NCBI RefSeq assembly: GCF_014302995.1
Contig: NZ_CP060295.1
Span: forward strand, 1,426,001-1,490,000
Source of the DNA: Variovorax sp. PAMC26660
GTDB lineage: Bacteria; Pseudomonadota; Gammaproteobacteria; Burkholderiales; Burkholderiaceae_C
Direction of reading: 5' to 3'
DNA: 64,000 nucleotides
Below are positions 33,361 to 42,405 of the stretch, piece by piece. Both the position numbers and the translations under genes were made by a program. The number at the start of each line of letters is the position of its first letter. Position 1 is the first letter of the stretch. The notes beneath the pieces were generated by a model. The model made no database searches. It was given only the letters and a program-made list of their open reading frames with translations, and was not told where the DNA came from.

Positions 33361-34673
33361 TGAACAAGACAGAGCGGACTGCCGGCACCATGAACGCTCC
33401 TCGCGACAGCATTCCCGAAACCGGCGCAGAGACCTATCTCTTCGCGTCGACCAACGGCGGGCACATCACCTGGTTGACCGATGCACTCGGTCGCCTAGGC
33501 TCGGTCGTGGTTCTCGCGCCGAACACCCAGTCGATCGATGAGCGCATTGCGCTGCTGAGCCCGGTGGCCGTGTTCGTCGATTTTTCACCCGACCAGAGCG
33601 CCGAGGCAATTCAGCTTCACCAGCGCCTCAAGCGCGACTGGCCCACGCTACCGGTTCTGGCCACCGGCGTCTCCGCCGAACCGACCGCCATGCTCGCCGC
33701 ACTGCGCGCTGGCGTGGATGATTTCATCGACATGGCCGCGCCGCCCCTCGATGCGGTGAGCACGTTGCGGACTCTGCTCGAGAGGCGCAGCACCCTGCAG
33801 GGCGGCACACGCGGCAGTACGCTGGCGCTGCTCGGCGCGCGCGCGGGACTGGGTGTGACCACTCTTGCCACCAGCCTTGCACTCACGCTCAACGACCAGT
33901 TGGCCCAAGCGCCTGCACGACCGCCCGGGCGTACCGCGCGGCACGGTGTGGCGCTGCTCGACCTGGGACTGCCGGCACGCGACGGCCTGCTTTACCTCGA
34001 CACACAAAGCGGGTTCAGTTTCGTCGACGGCGTGCGCAATCTGCGTCGCCTCGACCAGACCCTGCTGCACACCGCGCTCGCGCATCACACGAGCGGCGTC
34101 GCCGTCCTGCCCCTGCCGGCCAGCCTGGCACAGGTGCGAGAGATCTCGCATGCCGACTCGGTAGCGCTCATCAAACGGCTCGCCGACTTCTTCGACTTCC
34201 AGATCGCCGACCTGGGCGGCTTCTCGACGATCGACTTCATCGCACAGACCGTGCGCGAAGCACAACGCGCCTGGGTCGTGTGCGACCAGAGCATCGGCGC
34301 CATCGTCTCGACGGCCAACCTTCTCAAGGAGCTGCGCACGCGCAGCGTCGACACCGAACGCTTCGCACTCGTCGTCAACAAGTTCGACAGTCACGTCGGC
34401 CTGTCCGCCAAGGACATTGCCGAGCGCCTGGAGCTGCCGCTGCACCATGTCCTTCCCGCCCGCAGCGCCCCGCTACTGGCCGCTGCAAGCCGCGGAGAGA
34501 TGCTGGTGCGCACCGCGCGCAACGACCCCTATTCGCAGGCTGTCACCGGGCTAGCCCGCACCCTGCATCAGGAATACATGTCCGCCACGGGCCAACCACC
34601 GGCCAAAGATCCGCGCTGGGTTGCACTCATGTCGCAAGTCACAGGGCTCTGGAAGAGTTCAAACGAGGGTTGA
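33360..34673 (+). CDS. cpaE: Tad pilus assembly protein CpaE/TadZ, atypical Walker A
   Basis: A 437-residue protein. An N-terminal receiver-like domain (about 20-130) leads to a ParA/MinD-type ATPase domain. The Walker A site is GARAGLGVTT (159-168), where the usual lysines are replaced. The rest of the domain is conserved (VALLDLGLPARDG, FQIADLGGFSTID). TadZ proteins localise the Tad machine to its site in the cell and often carry atypical Walker A boxes. The ATG overlaps the cpaC stop (TGATG). Confidence 0.9.
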   Translation: MNKTERTAGTMNAPRDSIPETGAETYLFASTNGGHITWLTDALGRLGSVVVLAPNTQSIDERIALLSPVAVFVDFSPDQSAEAIQLHQRLKRDWPTLPVLATGVSAEPTAMLAALRAGVDDFIDMAAPPLDAVSTLRTLLERRSTLQGGTRGSTLALLGARAGLGVTTLATSLALTLNDQLAQAPARPPGRTARHGVALLDLGLPARDGLLYLDTQSGFSFVDGVRNLRRLDQTLLHTALAHHTSGVAVLPLPASLAQVREISHADSVALIKRLADFFDFQIADLGGFSTIDFIAQTVREAQRAWVVCDQSIGAIVSTANLLKELRTRSVDTERFALVVNKFDSHVGLSAKDIAERLELPLHHVLPARSAPLLAAASRGEMLVRTARNDPYSQAVTGLARTLHQEYMSATGQPPAKDPRWVALMSQVTGLWKSSNEG

Positions 34674-34677
34674 GCCA

Positions 34678-35991
34678 ATGTCTACCGATATCGAATTTGC
34701 CGACGACGACCAGGCATTCATCAACTCACAGCAGTTCCAGGACATCAAGAGCTGGACGCACGATCACTTGCTCAGCCGCATCGAAGAGCTGGGCGCGGAG
34801 TTCGGCCGCTGGTCGCGCGCGTCGATCCAGCAGTTCGTCGAACTCGAAGTCGACAGCTTCGTGCGCCTGCGCCGCGTGCCGATCAACGACCGCGAGATGC
34901 AGCTCATCGCCGATGCGCTGACCAAAGAGCTGGCGGGCTTCGGGCCGCTCGAAGACCTGCTCAACGACCCCGCGGTCGAAGACATCCTGATCAACGGCCA
35001 CACGAACGTGTACGTGTCGCGCAACGGCATCCTGGAGCGCGAGACCTTGCGCTTCGCCGACACCGAGCACGTGATGCGCATCGTGCGGCGCATCCTCGCG
35101 CCGCTGGGTCGCAGGCTCGACGAAGCCAATCCGATGGTCGACGCGCGCCTGCCCGACGGCGGCCGCATCAACGTCATCATCGAGCCGCTGGCCATCGATG
35201 GCCTCTCGGTGTCGATCCGCAAATTCCGCAAGGAGCCGCTCACGCCAGCCGACCTGGTCAAGCTCGGCACCTTCGACGCGGGCATGGCGCAGTTGCTCGA
35301 GATCGCCGTGCGTGCGCGCTGCAACATCCTGGTGAGCGGCGGCACGAGCTCGGGCAAGACATCGCTGCTCAACGCGCTCGCCAGCTTCATTCCGCATGCC
35401 GAGCGCGTGATCACCATCGAGGACACCGCCGAACTGTCGCTGGGCCATACGCACGTGGTGCGGCTGGAAAGCCGGCCTGGCGGCTTCGACGGCACGGGTG
35501 TGGTGTCGATCCGCGACCTGCTGCGCAACAGCCTGCGCATGCGGCCCGACCGCATCGTCGTCGGCGAAGTGCGCGGCGCCGAGGTCATCGAGATGATGCA
35601 GGCCATGAACACGGGCCACGAAGGCTCCATGGGCACCATCCACGCGAGTTCGCCACGCGAATGCCTGTACCGCCTCGAAATGCTGGCGGGCTTTGCGGGC
35701 TACCAGGGCAGCGAAACCAGCCTGCGCCGGCAGATCGCAAACGCGATCGACTTCATTGTTCAGATCGGCCGCCTGTCCGGCGGACAACGCCGCATTCTTT
35801 CCCTGAGCGAAGTCACCGGTGTCAACGACAACGTGGTCGCCATGCAGGAGCTGTATCGCTACGAGCCCGTGGTGACGCCCGACGGCGAGGAGCGCGACCG
35901 GTGGGTATCACTGGGCATCGCACCGCATTCGCCGAAGATCACGCGCTTCCGCCAGACGCTCGCACGCCCCTCGGGAGAGCGCCGTGGGTGA
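34678..35991 (+). CDS. cpaF: Tad secretion ATPase CpaF/TadA
   Basis: A 437-residue member of the VirB11/GspE-like ATPases. Walker A is GGTSSGKTSLLNAL (K227), the Asp box TIEDTAELSLGH, Walker B RPDRIVVGEVRGAEV and the His box GHEGSMGTIHA. It powers Flp pilus assembly from the cytoplasmic face. The gene begins 4 bp after cpaE and overlaps tadB by 8 nt. Confidence 0.95.
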   Translation: MSTDIEFADDDQAFINSQQFQDIKSWTHDHLLSRIEELGAEFGRWSRASIQQFVELEVDSFVRLRRVPINDREMQLIADALTKELAGFGPLEDLLNDPAVEDILINGHTNVYVSRNGILERETLRFADTEHVMRIVRRILAPLGRRLDEANPMVDARLPDGGRINVIIEPLAIDGLSVSIRKFRKEPLTPADLVKLGTFDAGMAQLLEIAVRARCNILVSGGTSSGKTSLLNALASFIPHAERVITIEDTAELSLGHTHVVRLESRPGGFDGTGVVSIRDLLRNSLRMRPDRIVVGEVRGAEVIEMMQAMNTGHEGSMGTIHASSPRECLYRLEMLAGFAGYQGSETSLRRQIANAIDFIVQIGRLSGGQRRILSLSEVTGVNDNVVAMQELYRYEPVVTPDGEERDRWVSLGIAPHSPKITRFRQTLARPSGERRG

Positions 35992-36982
35992 AGGCCTGCT
36001 CGTCGTCGGCTGCATCGCCTTGCTGCTGGCCGCAGCGGGGCTGATGCTGTGGCAATGGGCAGCCACACGCCAGATCCGGCATGCCACCGGCCTGCACCTG
36101 CAGCAGCAGATTCATGCGAGCTTCACGCCGGAGACACCTGCGCTCTCGCCGATGCGCAATGCCCCGGCGTCAGGCGCGGGCGGTGCCACGCCTTTGTCGG
36201 ACCCATGGACCGAGGCAGCCGCCACCGAGTCTGCAGCCGCACCGCGCAAGAACCGCATCGAATCGCTGATACCGGCCTGGCTCGAGGGCGCGATAGGCGC
36301 CCCCACGGTCGTGCTCGGCGTGGTGGCCATCATCGTGCTGACGATACTGGCCGCATCGCTCGGCGGTTGGCCTGCCGCGGCCGGCTCGCTGCTGCTGTTG
36401 CTGCTGCTGGCGTCGTTCACGGTGTGGCTTCGCCTACAGAAGTTTCGTCGCCAGTTGGTGGGTCAGCTCCCGGCTTTCATCGATTCGATGGTGCGCCTGA
36501 TCACCATCGGAAACTCCACACAGGCCGCCTTCCAGCTGGCGATTCCCTCGTCGCGCGCGCCATTGCGTGGCTATCTGGACCGAGCCGGCGGCCTCGTGCG
36601 CGCCGGGGTCGACCTGGACAAGGCATTGCACCAGATGGCTTCGCGCGTGCATATCGAGGAGATGTTCCTGCTGGCGTCGATCCTGGGCCTGGGCGTGCGC
36701 TACGGCGGCCGCGCTGACCTGCTGCTCGAACGCGTCGCCAACTTCATGCGCGATCGCGAGCAAGCCGAACACGAGCTGATAGCGCTCTCTGCTGAAACGC
36801 GCCTGTCCGCCTGGATCCTGGGTCTGCTGCCGGTCGGCGTAGGGGCTGTGATCATCACTCTGAACCCCGCCTACTTCCTGCGGATGTGGCACGACACCAC
36901 AGGCCAATACATGGTGTTCGGCGCACTGGGCCTCCAGCTTCTGGGTGCCTTCCTGCTCTATCGACTGGCAAGGTTCACATGA
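35984..36982 (+). CDS. tadB: Tad inner-membrane platform protein TadB
   Basis: A 332-residue membrane protein with a GspF/TadB domain at about 155-310 (FRRQLVGQLPAFIDSMVRLITIGNSTQAAFQLAI) and hydrophobic segments near residues 5-25, 105-150 and 270-330. With TadC it forms the platform acted on by CpaF. The start codon is GTG at 35984, with GGGAGAG upstream; the overlap with cpaF suggests coupled translation. Confidence 0.9.
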   Translation: MGEGLLVVGCIALLLAAAGLMLWQWAATRQIRHATGLHLQQQIHASFTPETPALSPMRNAPASGAGGATPLSDPWTEAAATESAAAPRKNRIESLIPAWLEGAIGAPTVVLGVVAIIVLTILAASLGGWPAAAGSLLLLLLLASFTVWLRLQKFRRQLVGQLPAFIDSMVRLITIGNSTQAAFQLAIPSSRAPLRGYLDRAGGLVRAGVDLDKALHQMASRVHIEEMFLLASILGLGVRYGGRADLLLERVANFMRDREQAEHELIALSAETRLSAWILGLLPVGVGAVIITLNPAYFLRMWHDTTGQYMVFGALGLQLLGAFLLYRLARFT

Positions 36983-37938
36983 TGAATTTCGCGCCCTCCC
37001 AACTTGCCACCCTCAGCCTCGTTCTGCTGGCGCTGGGATTGCTGGTCGCGGCCGGACTGCTCATCGGTGGTGAGTTGCGGCGTGCGCGCCGGGGCGAAGT
37101 TCTGGGTCGTGCCATCCGCCGCGGACTGGAAACACCCGCAACGCCAGCAAACGCTGAGCCTTCGCTGGATACGCAGACACGCGCCGAGGTTGAGCTTCCC
37201 TTCCATTGGCTCAACAGCCGCCTGGGACGCATGCTGGTGGCCGACGAAGATCGCAAGCTGATCGATCAATGCGGCTTCGCTTCGCAGCGCGCGCAGTTGA
37301 TCTTCCTGGTCGTGCGCATCGTGATGGCGATAGGGTTGCCGGTGCTCGTCTACGTGGTCTGGGGCAGCAACCATGCCGCGCGCCAGGTCGTGCCCGTGCT
37401 GGCCGCAGCGTTCGTGATCGGCTTCATGGCGCCCAAGTGGTTGCTTGGCCGGCACGCTGCCACGCGGCGCGAACGCGTCGGCCATGAACTCCCGCTTTTC
37501 ATCGACCTGCTGCGGTTGCTCCAGGGCGTCGGACTGAGCCTCGACCAGAGCCTGCAGATCATGGCCACCGACTTCTCGCATGTGCTGCGCGTACTGGGCC
37601 ACGAGTTGACGCTGGCCAACCGCCAGTACAGCCAGGGGCGCACCCGTGAGCACTCGCTGCAACGCCTGGCCACCTTGCACAACAACGAGAACCTGGCCGG
37701 ACTTGTCTCGCTGCTCGTGCAGGTCGATCGGCACGGCGGCGCCGTGCAGGAGCCGCTGCGCCTGTTCAGCGACCGCCTGCGCGAGCACAGGCGCGCGGAG
37801 ATGAAGGAACGCATCGGCAAGATCACCGTGAAGATGACCGGCGTGATGGTCTCCACCTTGTTGCCCGCGCTGGTGATCGTCACGGCCGGTCCCGGCTTCC
37901 TCGCCGTCTTTCGCTCGCTGGGAGCCCTTAGCAAATGA
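36979..37938 (+). CDS. tadC: Tad inner-membrane platform protein TadC
   Basis: A 319-residue membrane protein with helices near residues 10-32, 115-160 and 285-315 and a GspF/TadC domain (ERVGHELPLFIDLLRLLQGVGLSLDQSL). It partners TadB. The start ATGATG overlaps the tadB stop, and the upstream frame from 36886 is a tadB shadow. Confidence 0.9.
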   Translation: MMNFAPSQLATLSLVLLALGLLVAAGLLIGGELRRARRGEVLGRAIRRGLETPATPANAEPSLDTQTRAEVELPFHWLNSRLGRMLVADEDRKLIDQCGFASQRAQLIFLVVRIVMAIGLPVLVYVVWGSNHAARQVVPVLAAAFVIGFMAPKWLLGRHAATRRERVGHELPLFIDLLRLLQGVGLSLDQSLQIMATDFSHVLRVLGHELTLANRQYSQGRTREHSLQRLATLHNNENLAGLVSLLVQVDRHGGAVQEPLRLFSDRLREHRRAEMKERIGKITVKMTGVMVSTLLPALVIVTAGPGFLAVFRSLGALSK

Positions 37939-38789
37939 CTGAACGCACTTCACCCAACGCCTGCGCCCTGCGCGGCTGCATCGCACTCGTCGTCGCGCTT
38001 GCCGCCACAGGTTGCGCCGGTCTCAAGGACGCCTATCCCGCGGCCGCGGAAGCGCAGCAGCGCCAGGCCGCCGAGGAGAGCGCGAACATGAAGGCCGGCG
38101 CCAACATCGACACACAAGCCACCTACCTCCAACTGGTGACACAGATGCAGCAGGAAGGCCTCTGGTTCGCCTCCCTTGCACACATCGATGCACTGGAACA
38201 GCGCTGGGGTGCCTCGCCCGAATCGACACGCACCCGCGCCGAAGCGCTGCGTCATGCGGGCCAGCCGCTGCAGAGCGAGGCCGCCTACCGGCGGCTCCTC
38301 GGCACACCGCTCGCGGCTGCCGGTTATCGCGGACTCGGCTTGCTGGCCGGTGCGCGCGGCGACTATCCGGAAGCCGTGCGCATGCTGAAAGAAGCACAGC
38401 AACGCAACCCGACAGACCCGCTGCTGCTGAACGACCTCGGCTACGCCAGCCTGCGCGCAGGACTTCTCGCCGAAGCCCGCCTGCCCTTGATGCAGGCGCT
38501 GCAACTCAAGCCCGACAACCCGCAGGCGCAAGCCAACCTCGCGACATACCTCGAGGCCACCCAGCAGCGCGAGCAGGCGACAGCATTGATGGACGCCAAC
38601 AAGATCCCGGCCGCCACCCGCGTCGCCATTCGGGACGCGGCGCGACAGATTGCCGGGTCACCCCCCGCAGCCCAGACCGGTACCGACGGCACGCTGGTCG
38701 TCGGCGACGTCTCGGCACCGCTTGCACTCAAGGCCTCGCGCTCCACCACCATGCCGCCTTCCAGCCCGACTCCAAGAGGTACCCCATGA
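37935..38789 (+). CDS. tadD: TadD, TPR lipoprotein of the Tad system
   Basis: A 284-residue protein with a lipobox at ALAATGC27, followed by TPR repeats at about 75-215 (YRGLGLLAGARGDYPEAVRMLKEAQQRNPTDPLLLNDLGYASLRAG). TadD-type lipoproteins act as pilotins for the secretin. It overlaps tadC by ATGA and the DUF3613 gene by the same arrangement. Confidence 0.9.
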   Translation: MTERTSPNACALRGCIALVVALAATGCAGLKDAYPAAAEAQQRQAAEESANMKAGANIDTQATYLQLVTQMQQEGLWFASLAHIDALEQRWGASPESTRTRAEALRHAGQPLQSEAAYRRLLGTPLAAAGYRGLGLLAGARGDYPEAVRMLKEAQQRNPTDPLLLNDLGYASLRAGLLAEARLPLMQALQLKPDNPQAQANLATYLEATQQREQATALMDANKIPAATRVAIRDAARQIAGSPPAAQTGTDGTLVVGDVSAPLALKASRSTTMPPSSPTPRGTP

Positions 38790-39220
38790 AGCCAAGTCCA
38801 TCCAGCCACCGCACCACTCGGCCCGCCGTCCTGCTGTCGGTTCAGGCGATCGGCCTTGCCATCGCATGCCTGATCGCCACGCACACGGCCCGGGCGCAAG
38901 GCCCGGCAGTGCCGCCCCCGCCCCTTGCAGCAACAGTGCCTGCGACCGAGAAGGCGCCTCCCGCACCCGATGCACGCGCTCCGACGCCCGGCGGCGAGGA
39001 AATGGCAATGGAACAACCTGAATACGCGCCACCACTGCAAGTGGGCGATGCCACGCAAGACCTACTGGCCTGGCAGCGCTCCGGCGTGATCGCATCGCCG
39101 ACACCCAGGCCGATTCCGGGCGCCATCGCCTACCGGAGCTACGAGCGCTACCTGAAGAGCTTCGAGTTCCCCATTCCCGAGCGTCTCAACTCGTCGGTGA
39201 AGTCATCGTCGAGCAAGTAG
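38786..39220 (+). CDS. DUF3613 domain-containing exported protein
   Basis: A 144-residue exported protein. After a signal peptide (cleavage near TARAQ) comes a Pro/Ala-rich linker and a C-terminal DUF3613 domain: LQVGDATQDLLAWQRSGVIAS and AYRSYERYLKSFEFPIPE. DUF3613 genes are typical members of beta-proteobacterial tad loci; the role is unknown. It overlaps tadD by ATGA. Confidence 0.82.
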   Translation: MKPSPSSHRTTRPAVLLSVQAIGLAIACLIATHTARAQGPAVPPPPLAATVPATEKAPPAPDARAPTPGGEEMAMEQPEYAPPLQVGDATQDLLAWQRSGVIASPTPRPIPGAIAYRSYERYLKSFEFPIPERLNSSVKSSSSK

Positions 39221-39268
39221 CAGGAACGAACGGCGCCACGCGTACTTCGCAATCCGGGCTCACCCACC

Positions 39269-39751
39269 ATGAGAAACCTTCGTCACAACGCCTCCACCCG
39301 CAGCCAGCGCGGGTCGTATGCGGTCGAGTTTTCCATCGTGTTTATCGTCTCGTTCACGCTGCTCTACGCACTGATCTGCTACAGCATCATGTTCGCGCTG
39401 AGATTCGGCCTCCAGAACGCGGCGGAAGACGGGGCGCGGGCGGCCCTGCGCTACCAGACGAGCTGGATCGACCGCAAGAACACCGCCGAGGCGGTCGCGA
39501 AAGCGCAGCTCCCGGCCCTCACACTGCCCGCCGAACCGCAGGTGAGCGCGCAACGCTGCCAGGTTCTCGCGGACGGCACGAACAACTGCACCACGCCGAC
39601 CTGCGGCACCGACTGGAAATACCGTTGCCAGGTGGTCGTGACCGTCACCGCCACGGCCATCCAGACCGCGCTGCCTCCGCTGCCACTCTTTGCAGTGCCC
39701 GATACCCTGGTCGGCCAGGCCAGCATGATGCTCGACGGGAAGTCACCATGA
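39269..39751 (+). CDS. tadE: TadE-like pseudopilin
   Basis: A 160-residue protein with a short basic leader ending RGS, then YAVEFSIVFIVSFTLLYALICYSIMFALRF. The E in AVEF is the conserved +5 glutamate of TadE pseudopilins. It is presumably cleaved by TadV. The periplasmic part has two close cysteine pairs (RCQVLADGTNNC, CGTDWKYRC). It overlaps the next gene by ATGA. Confidence 0.9.
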   Translation: MRNLRHNASTRSQRGSYAVEFSIVFIVSFTLLYALICYSIMFALRFGLQNAAEDGARAALRYQTSWIDRKNTAEAVAKAQLPALTLPAEPQVSAQRCQVLADGTNNCTTPTCGTDWKYRCQVVVTVTATAIQTALPPLPLFAVPDTLVGQASMMLDGKSP

Positions 39752-40251
39752 AGACTGCACCCAATCTCTCGCTCGCACGGATGGGCCGTGCCGCGCGCCG
39801 GCAGCGCGGCATCGCCGCGATCGAGTTCTCGTTCGTGTTCATGGCGCTCTTCGTGCTCGTCTATGGCATTGCAACCTTCGGCGCCGTGTTCTACACACAG
39901 CAGGTGGTCTCGCGCGCGGCGGAAGACGGTGCACGCGCCGTGCGCATGTTGCTGGCGCCCCCCGTGGCCGTCGACGATTTGCGAATCCAGGCCACGGTGT
40001 TCGACTCGTTGACGGCCGCGCTGGTCGTCCCCTTCTCGGCGCCCAGCAAGTACGACTGGATCGCCGTGAACGCGACGGTGACTGTTGCGCTCAGCGGTGG
40101 CAGCGGAAGCGCCCCCAACACGACGGCCGTGGTGACTGTTAAGTACTCGTACAGCGCCAATCCCCTGATCCCCAAATTGCCCTTGATCGACATGAGCAGT
40201 TGGTTGCCCGACAAGCTGCAAAGCAGCGCCACGGCCGCGATCCCGTCCTAG
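39748..40251 (+). CDS. tadF: second TadE/TadF-like pseudopilin
   Basis: A 167-residue protein with leader MKTAPNLSLARMGRAARRQRG and IAAIEFSFVFMALFVLVYGIATFGAVF, again with the conserved glutamate. It belongs to the TadE/TadF group of minor pseudopilins needed for Flp pilus assembly. The choice of tadF over a duplicate tadE is by position only. Confidence 0.86.
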   Translation: MKTAPNLSLARMGRAARRQRGIAAIEFSFVFMALFVLVYGIATFGAVFYTQQVVSRAAEDGARAVRMLLAPPVAVDDLRIQATVFDSLTAALVVPFSAPSKYDWIAVNATVTVALSGGSGSAPNTTAVVTVKYSYSANPLIPKLPLIDMSSWLPDKLQSSATAAIPS

Positions 40252-40263
40252 AGGAGCGACGAC

Positions 40264-42363
40264 ATGACGATCAAGAAACAGGGCCCAGCACTTCGCCCAT
40301 CCGGCGCGCAGCGCCCGTGCGTGCGCCGGTCGAAGCTGCGCGGCTCCATAGTCCTGAATGCAGTCATTGCGTTGTCCCTCATCCTGATCGTCCTGATCGG
40401 CACGGAACTGGGCTATCTGTTCTACATGAAGCGTGAGCTGCAAAAGGCGGTCGATCTGGCAGCGCTTGCGGGCACGCAGACGCTCAAAGGGAACAACTGT
40501 GCCGCGGCACAGGCGGCAGCTTCTGCCAGCGCGGCCCAGAACCTGCCGTCCATGACGCCGTCGCAGTACGTGCTGACGACGACTTGCGGCGTATGGGACC
40601 CGACGGTGGCAGCCCTCAAGCCCACCTATTTCAGTAGCGGGGGGAGCAACATCAACGCCCTCTACGTGAAGATCTCCGGCACGCCCTCGCTGATATTTCC
40701 ATCCTTGCCGGGCAATGCCGTACGCACCATCGTCGTGGAAGCCTATGCCGCCAAGGAAGCGGCCGTGGCTGCGTTCAGCGTCGGATCGAAGCTCATCGAC
40801 ATCAACTCCAATGCGCCACTCATCTCCATTCTGAAGCTTGTCGGTGCCGACATTTCCGGCACCTGCATCGGCTGCTACACAGGATTGGCGGGCGTCAAGA
40901 TCACGCCCGGCGGGCTGCTCTCCGCACTAGGCATTCCGGTCACCACCGACCTGACGGTCGCGGGCCTCAATGCCTTGCTGGCGGCCAAGCAGGTGACGCT
41001 CGGACAGTTGCTCAATGCCATCGCGACGGTCGCTGGCCAGACGGGGCTGATCAATGTCAATGCGAACCTCATCAATTCGCTCATCAGCGCGGGCGTGAAC
41101 GTGGACAAGCTGATGGTGCAATTGGGTACCGACGCCACAAGCGGCGTGCGCGGCCTGTTTGCGCAAATCACGGCGCCTACCGCCGGCTCCGCACTCGACG
41201 TGAAACTCGACGCGCTCAACGTGCTAACAACGGCCGTGGGCATCGGCACGAACGACCATGCGGTCCAACTCGCCACCGGCATCAACCTGTTGGGGCTTTC
41301 GCTGACGGTCGAGGCTCGCATCATCGAGCCGCCATCCATCGGTATTGGCGGCGTGGGCACCAAGGCCTATAACTCCCAGGTCCGGGTCTACATCGTGCTC
41401 ATGACCAAGCCGGGTGAACTCCTGGGCGATCTGCTCGGTGCCTTAGGCACCCAGATCAATCTTCCGATTGCCATTGACGTTGTCAACGCATTGGGAACAC
41501 TCGAAACCATGAACTGCGACGCGACACCGCCGCAGGCCATGATCCGCGTGGATGCACCTATCCTGAGTGCCTGCATTGGCAAGATCGATTCGCTCGCGCT
41601 CTGGTCGAAGACCGATGTCTGCTCCACCGACCTGGCCACGATGCCTCTGGTCCAGCTCCTCGGCATCAACTTGTTGCAAGGCAAGGCATACCTCCCCGCC
41701 CTGCAGAACACCAGCGATGTGACGCTCAAGGTCGGCGAGACCCAGTCGACGGCAGCCAATCCGCTGTCCATCGGCGACACCCTGGCTTCGCTGCTCAAAC
41801 TACTCCTGGGAGGAAGCCTCACAGGAAGCCCTGCAGTTCCGGCAGACCGGGCGGCGAATGCGACCATTGCGGCCAGCATGGCGGACTACTACCTGGCCAA
41901 GACCAATCAGGTGCCCGTGCTCAGGGGCCTGCTGGAGGCCGATAACCTGACATGGAGCAGGCCGGTATTGCTGCTACTTTCGACAACGATGCCCCAGGAA
42001 TGGGAGGCGAAGGTGAACACCGCAACTTGGCTTGGAGGTTGCGGAGGCAGCCTCAGCGGATCCTGCGCCCGGAACGCACTGATCCAGTCGCTGCAAACAC
42101 CCAACCAAGATGGCCTCGTCAGCGGGATCCTCAAGGGCTTGGTCGCACTCGTGACCGGCGTCCTGGGCCTGAATCCGGACGCGGGCGGCACGCCTCTTTT
42201 GTCTGCATTGCTCGGGCCGCTGATCCAACTTCTTCAACCCATCCTCAATACTGTAGGCGGCCTGATTTCCAATCTGCTGAGCAACACGCTCGGGCTGGAA
42301 CTCGGCCGTACCGATGTTTTCCTGCAATCCATGAGTTGCCAGAATGCCAAGCTGGTGTACTGA
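40264..42363 (+). CDS. tadG: TadG-like pilus assembly protein
   Basis: A 699-residue protein with one N-terminal transmembrane helix (about 35-57, GSIVLNAVIALSLILIVLIGTELGYLFYMKRE) and a Tad-like (DUF2134) start with LQKAVDLAALAGTQTL. A large extracytoplasmic region rich in Leu, Gly, Thr and Asn follows. TadG proteins are thought to anchor or tip the pilus. No von Willebrand MIDAS motif was seen. It is the last structural gene of the locus. Confidence 0.87.
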   Translation: MTIKKQGPALRPSGAQRPCVRRSKLRGSIVLNAVIALSLILIVLIGTELGYLFYMKRELQKAVDLAALAGTQTLKGNNCAAAQAAASASAAQNLPSMTPSQYVLTTTCGVWDPTVAALKPTYFSSGGSNINALYVKISGTPSLIFPSLPGNAVRTIVVEAYAAKEAAVAAFSVGSKLIDINSNAPLISILKLVGADISGTCIGCYTGLAGVKITPGGLLSALGIPVTTDLTVAGLNALLAAKQVTLGQLLNAIATVAGQTGLINVNANLINSLISAGVNVDKLMVQLGTDATSGVRGLFAQITAPTAGSALDVKLDALNVLTTAVGIGTNDHAVQLATGINLLGLSLTVEARIIEPPSIGIGGVGTKAYNSQVRVYIVLMTKPGELLGDLLGALGTQINLPIAIDVVNALGTLETMNCDATPPQAMIRVDAPILSACIGKIDSLALWSKTDVCSTDLATMPLVQLLGINLLQGKAYLPALQNTSDVTLKVGETQSTAANPLSIGDTLASLLKLLLGGSLTGSPAVPADRAANATIAASMADYYLAKTNQVPVLRGLLEADNLTWSRPVLLLLSTTMPQEWEAKVNTATWLGGCGGSLSGSCARNALIQSLQTPNQDGLVSGILKGLVALVTGVLGLNPDAGGTPLLSALLGPLIQLLQPILNTVGGLISNLLSNTLGLELGRTDVFLQSMSCQNAKLVY

Positions 42364-42405
42364 CGCGGCCTCTTGCCAGATCCGTTCAAGTCCCTTGTCT
42401 CCTCG

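Noticed and set aside
40264..42363. Type II secretion system or conventional type IV pilus instead of Tad
   Set aside because: The pilin is Flp type with a Glu-Tyr motif and the order tadV-cpaB-cpaC-cpaE-cpaF-tadB-tadC-tadD is diagnostic for Tad.
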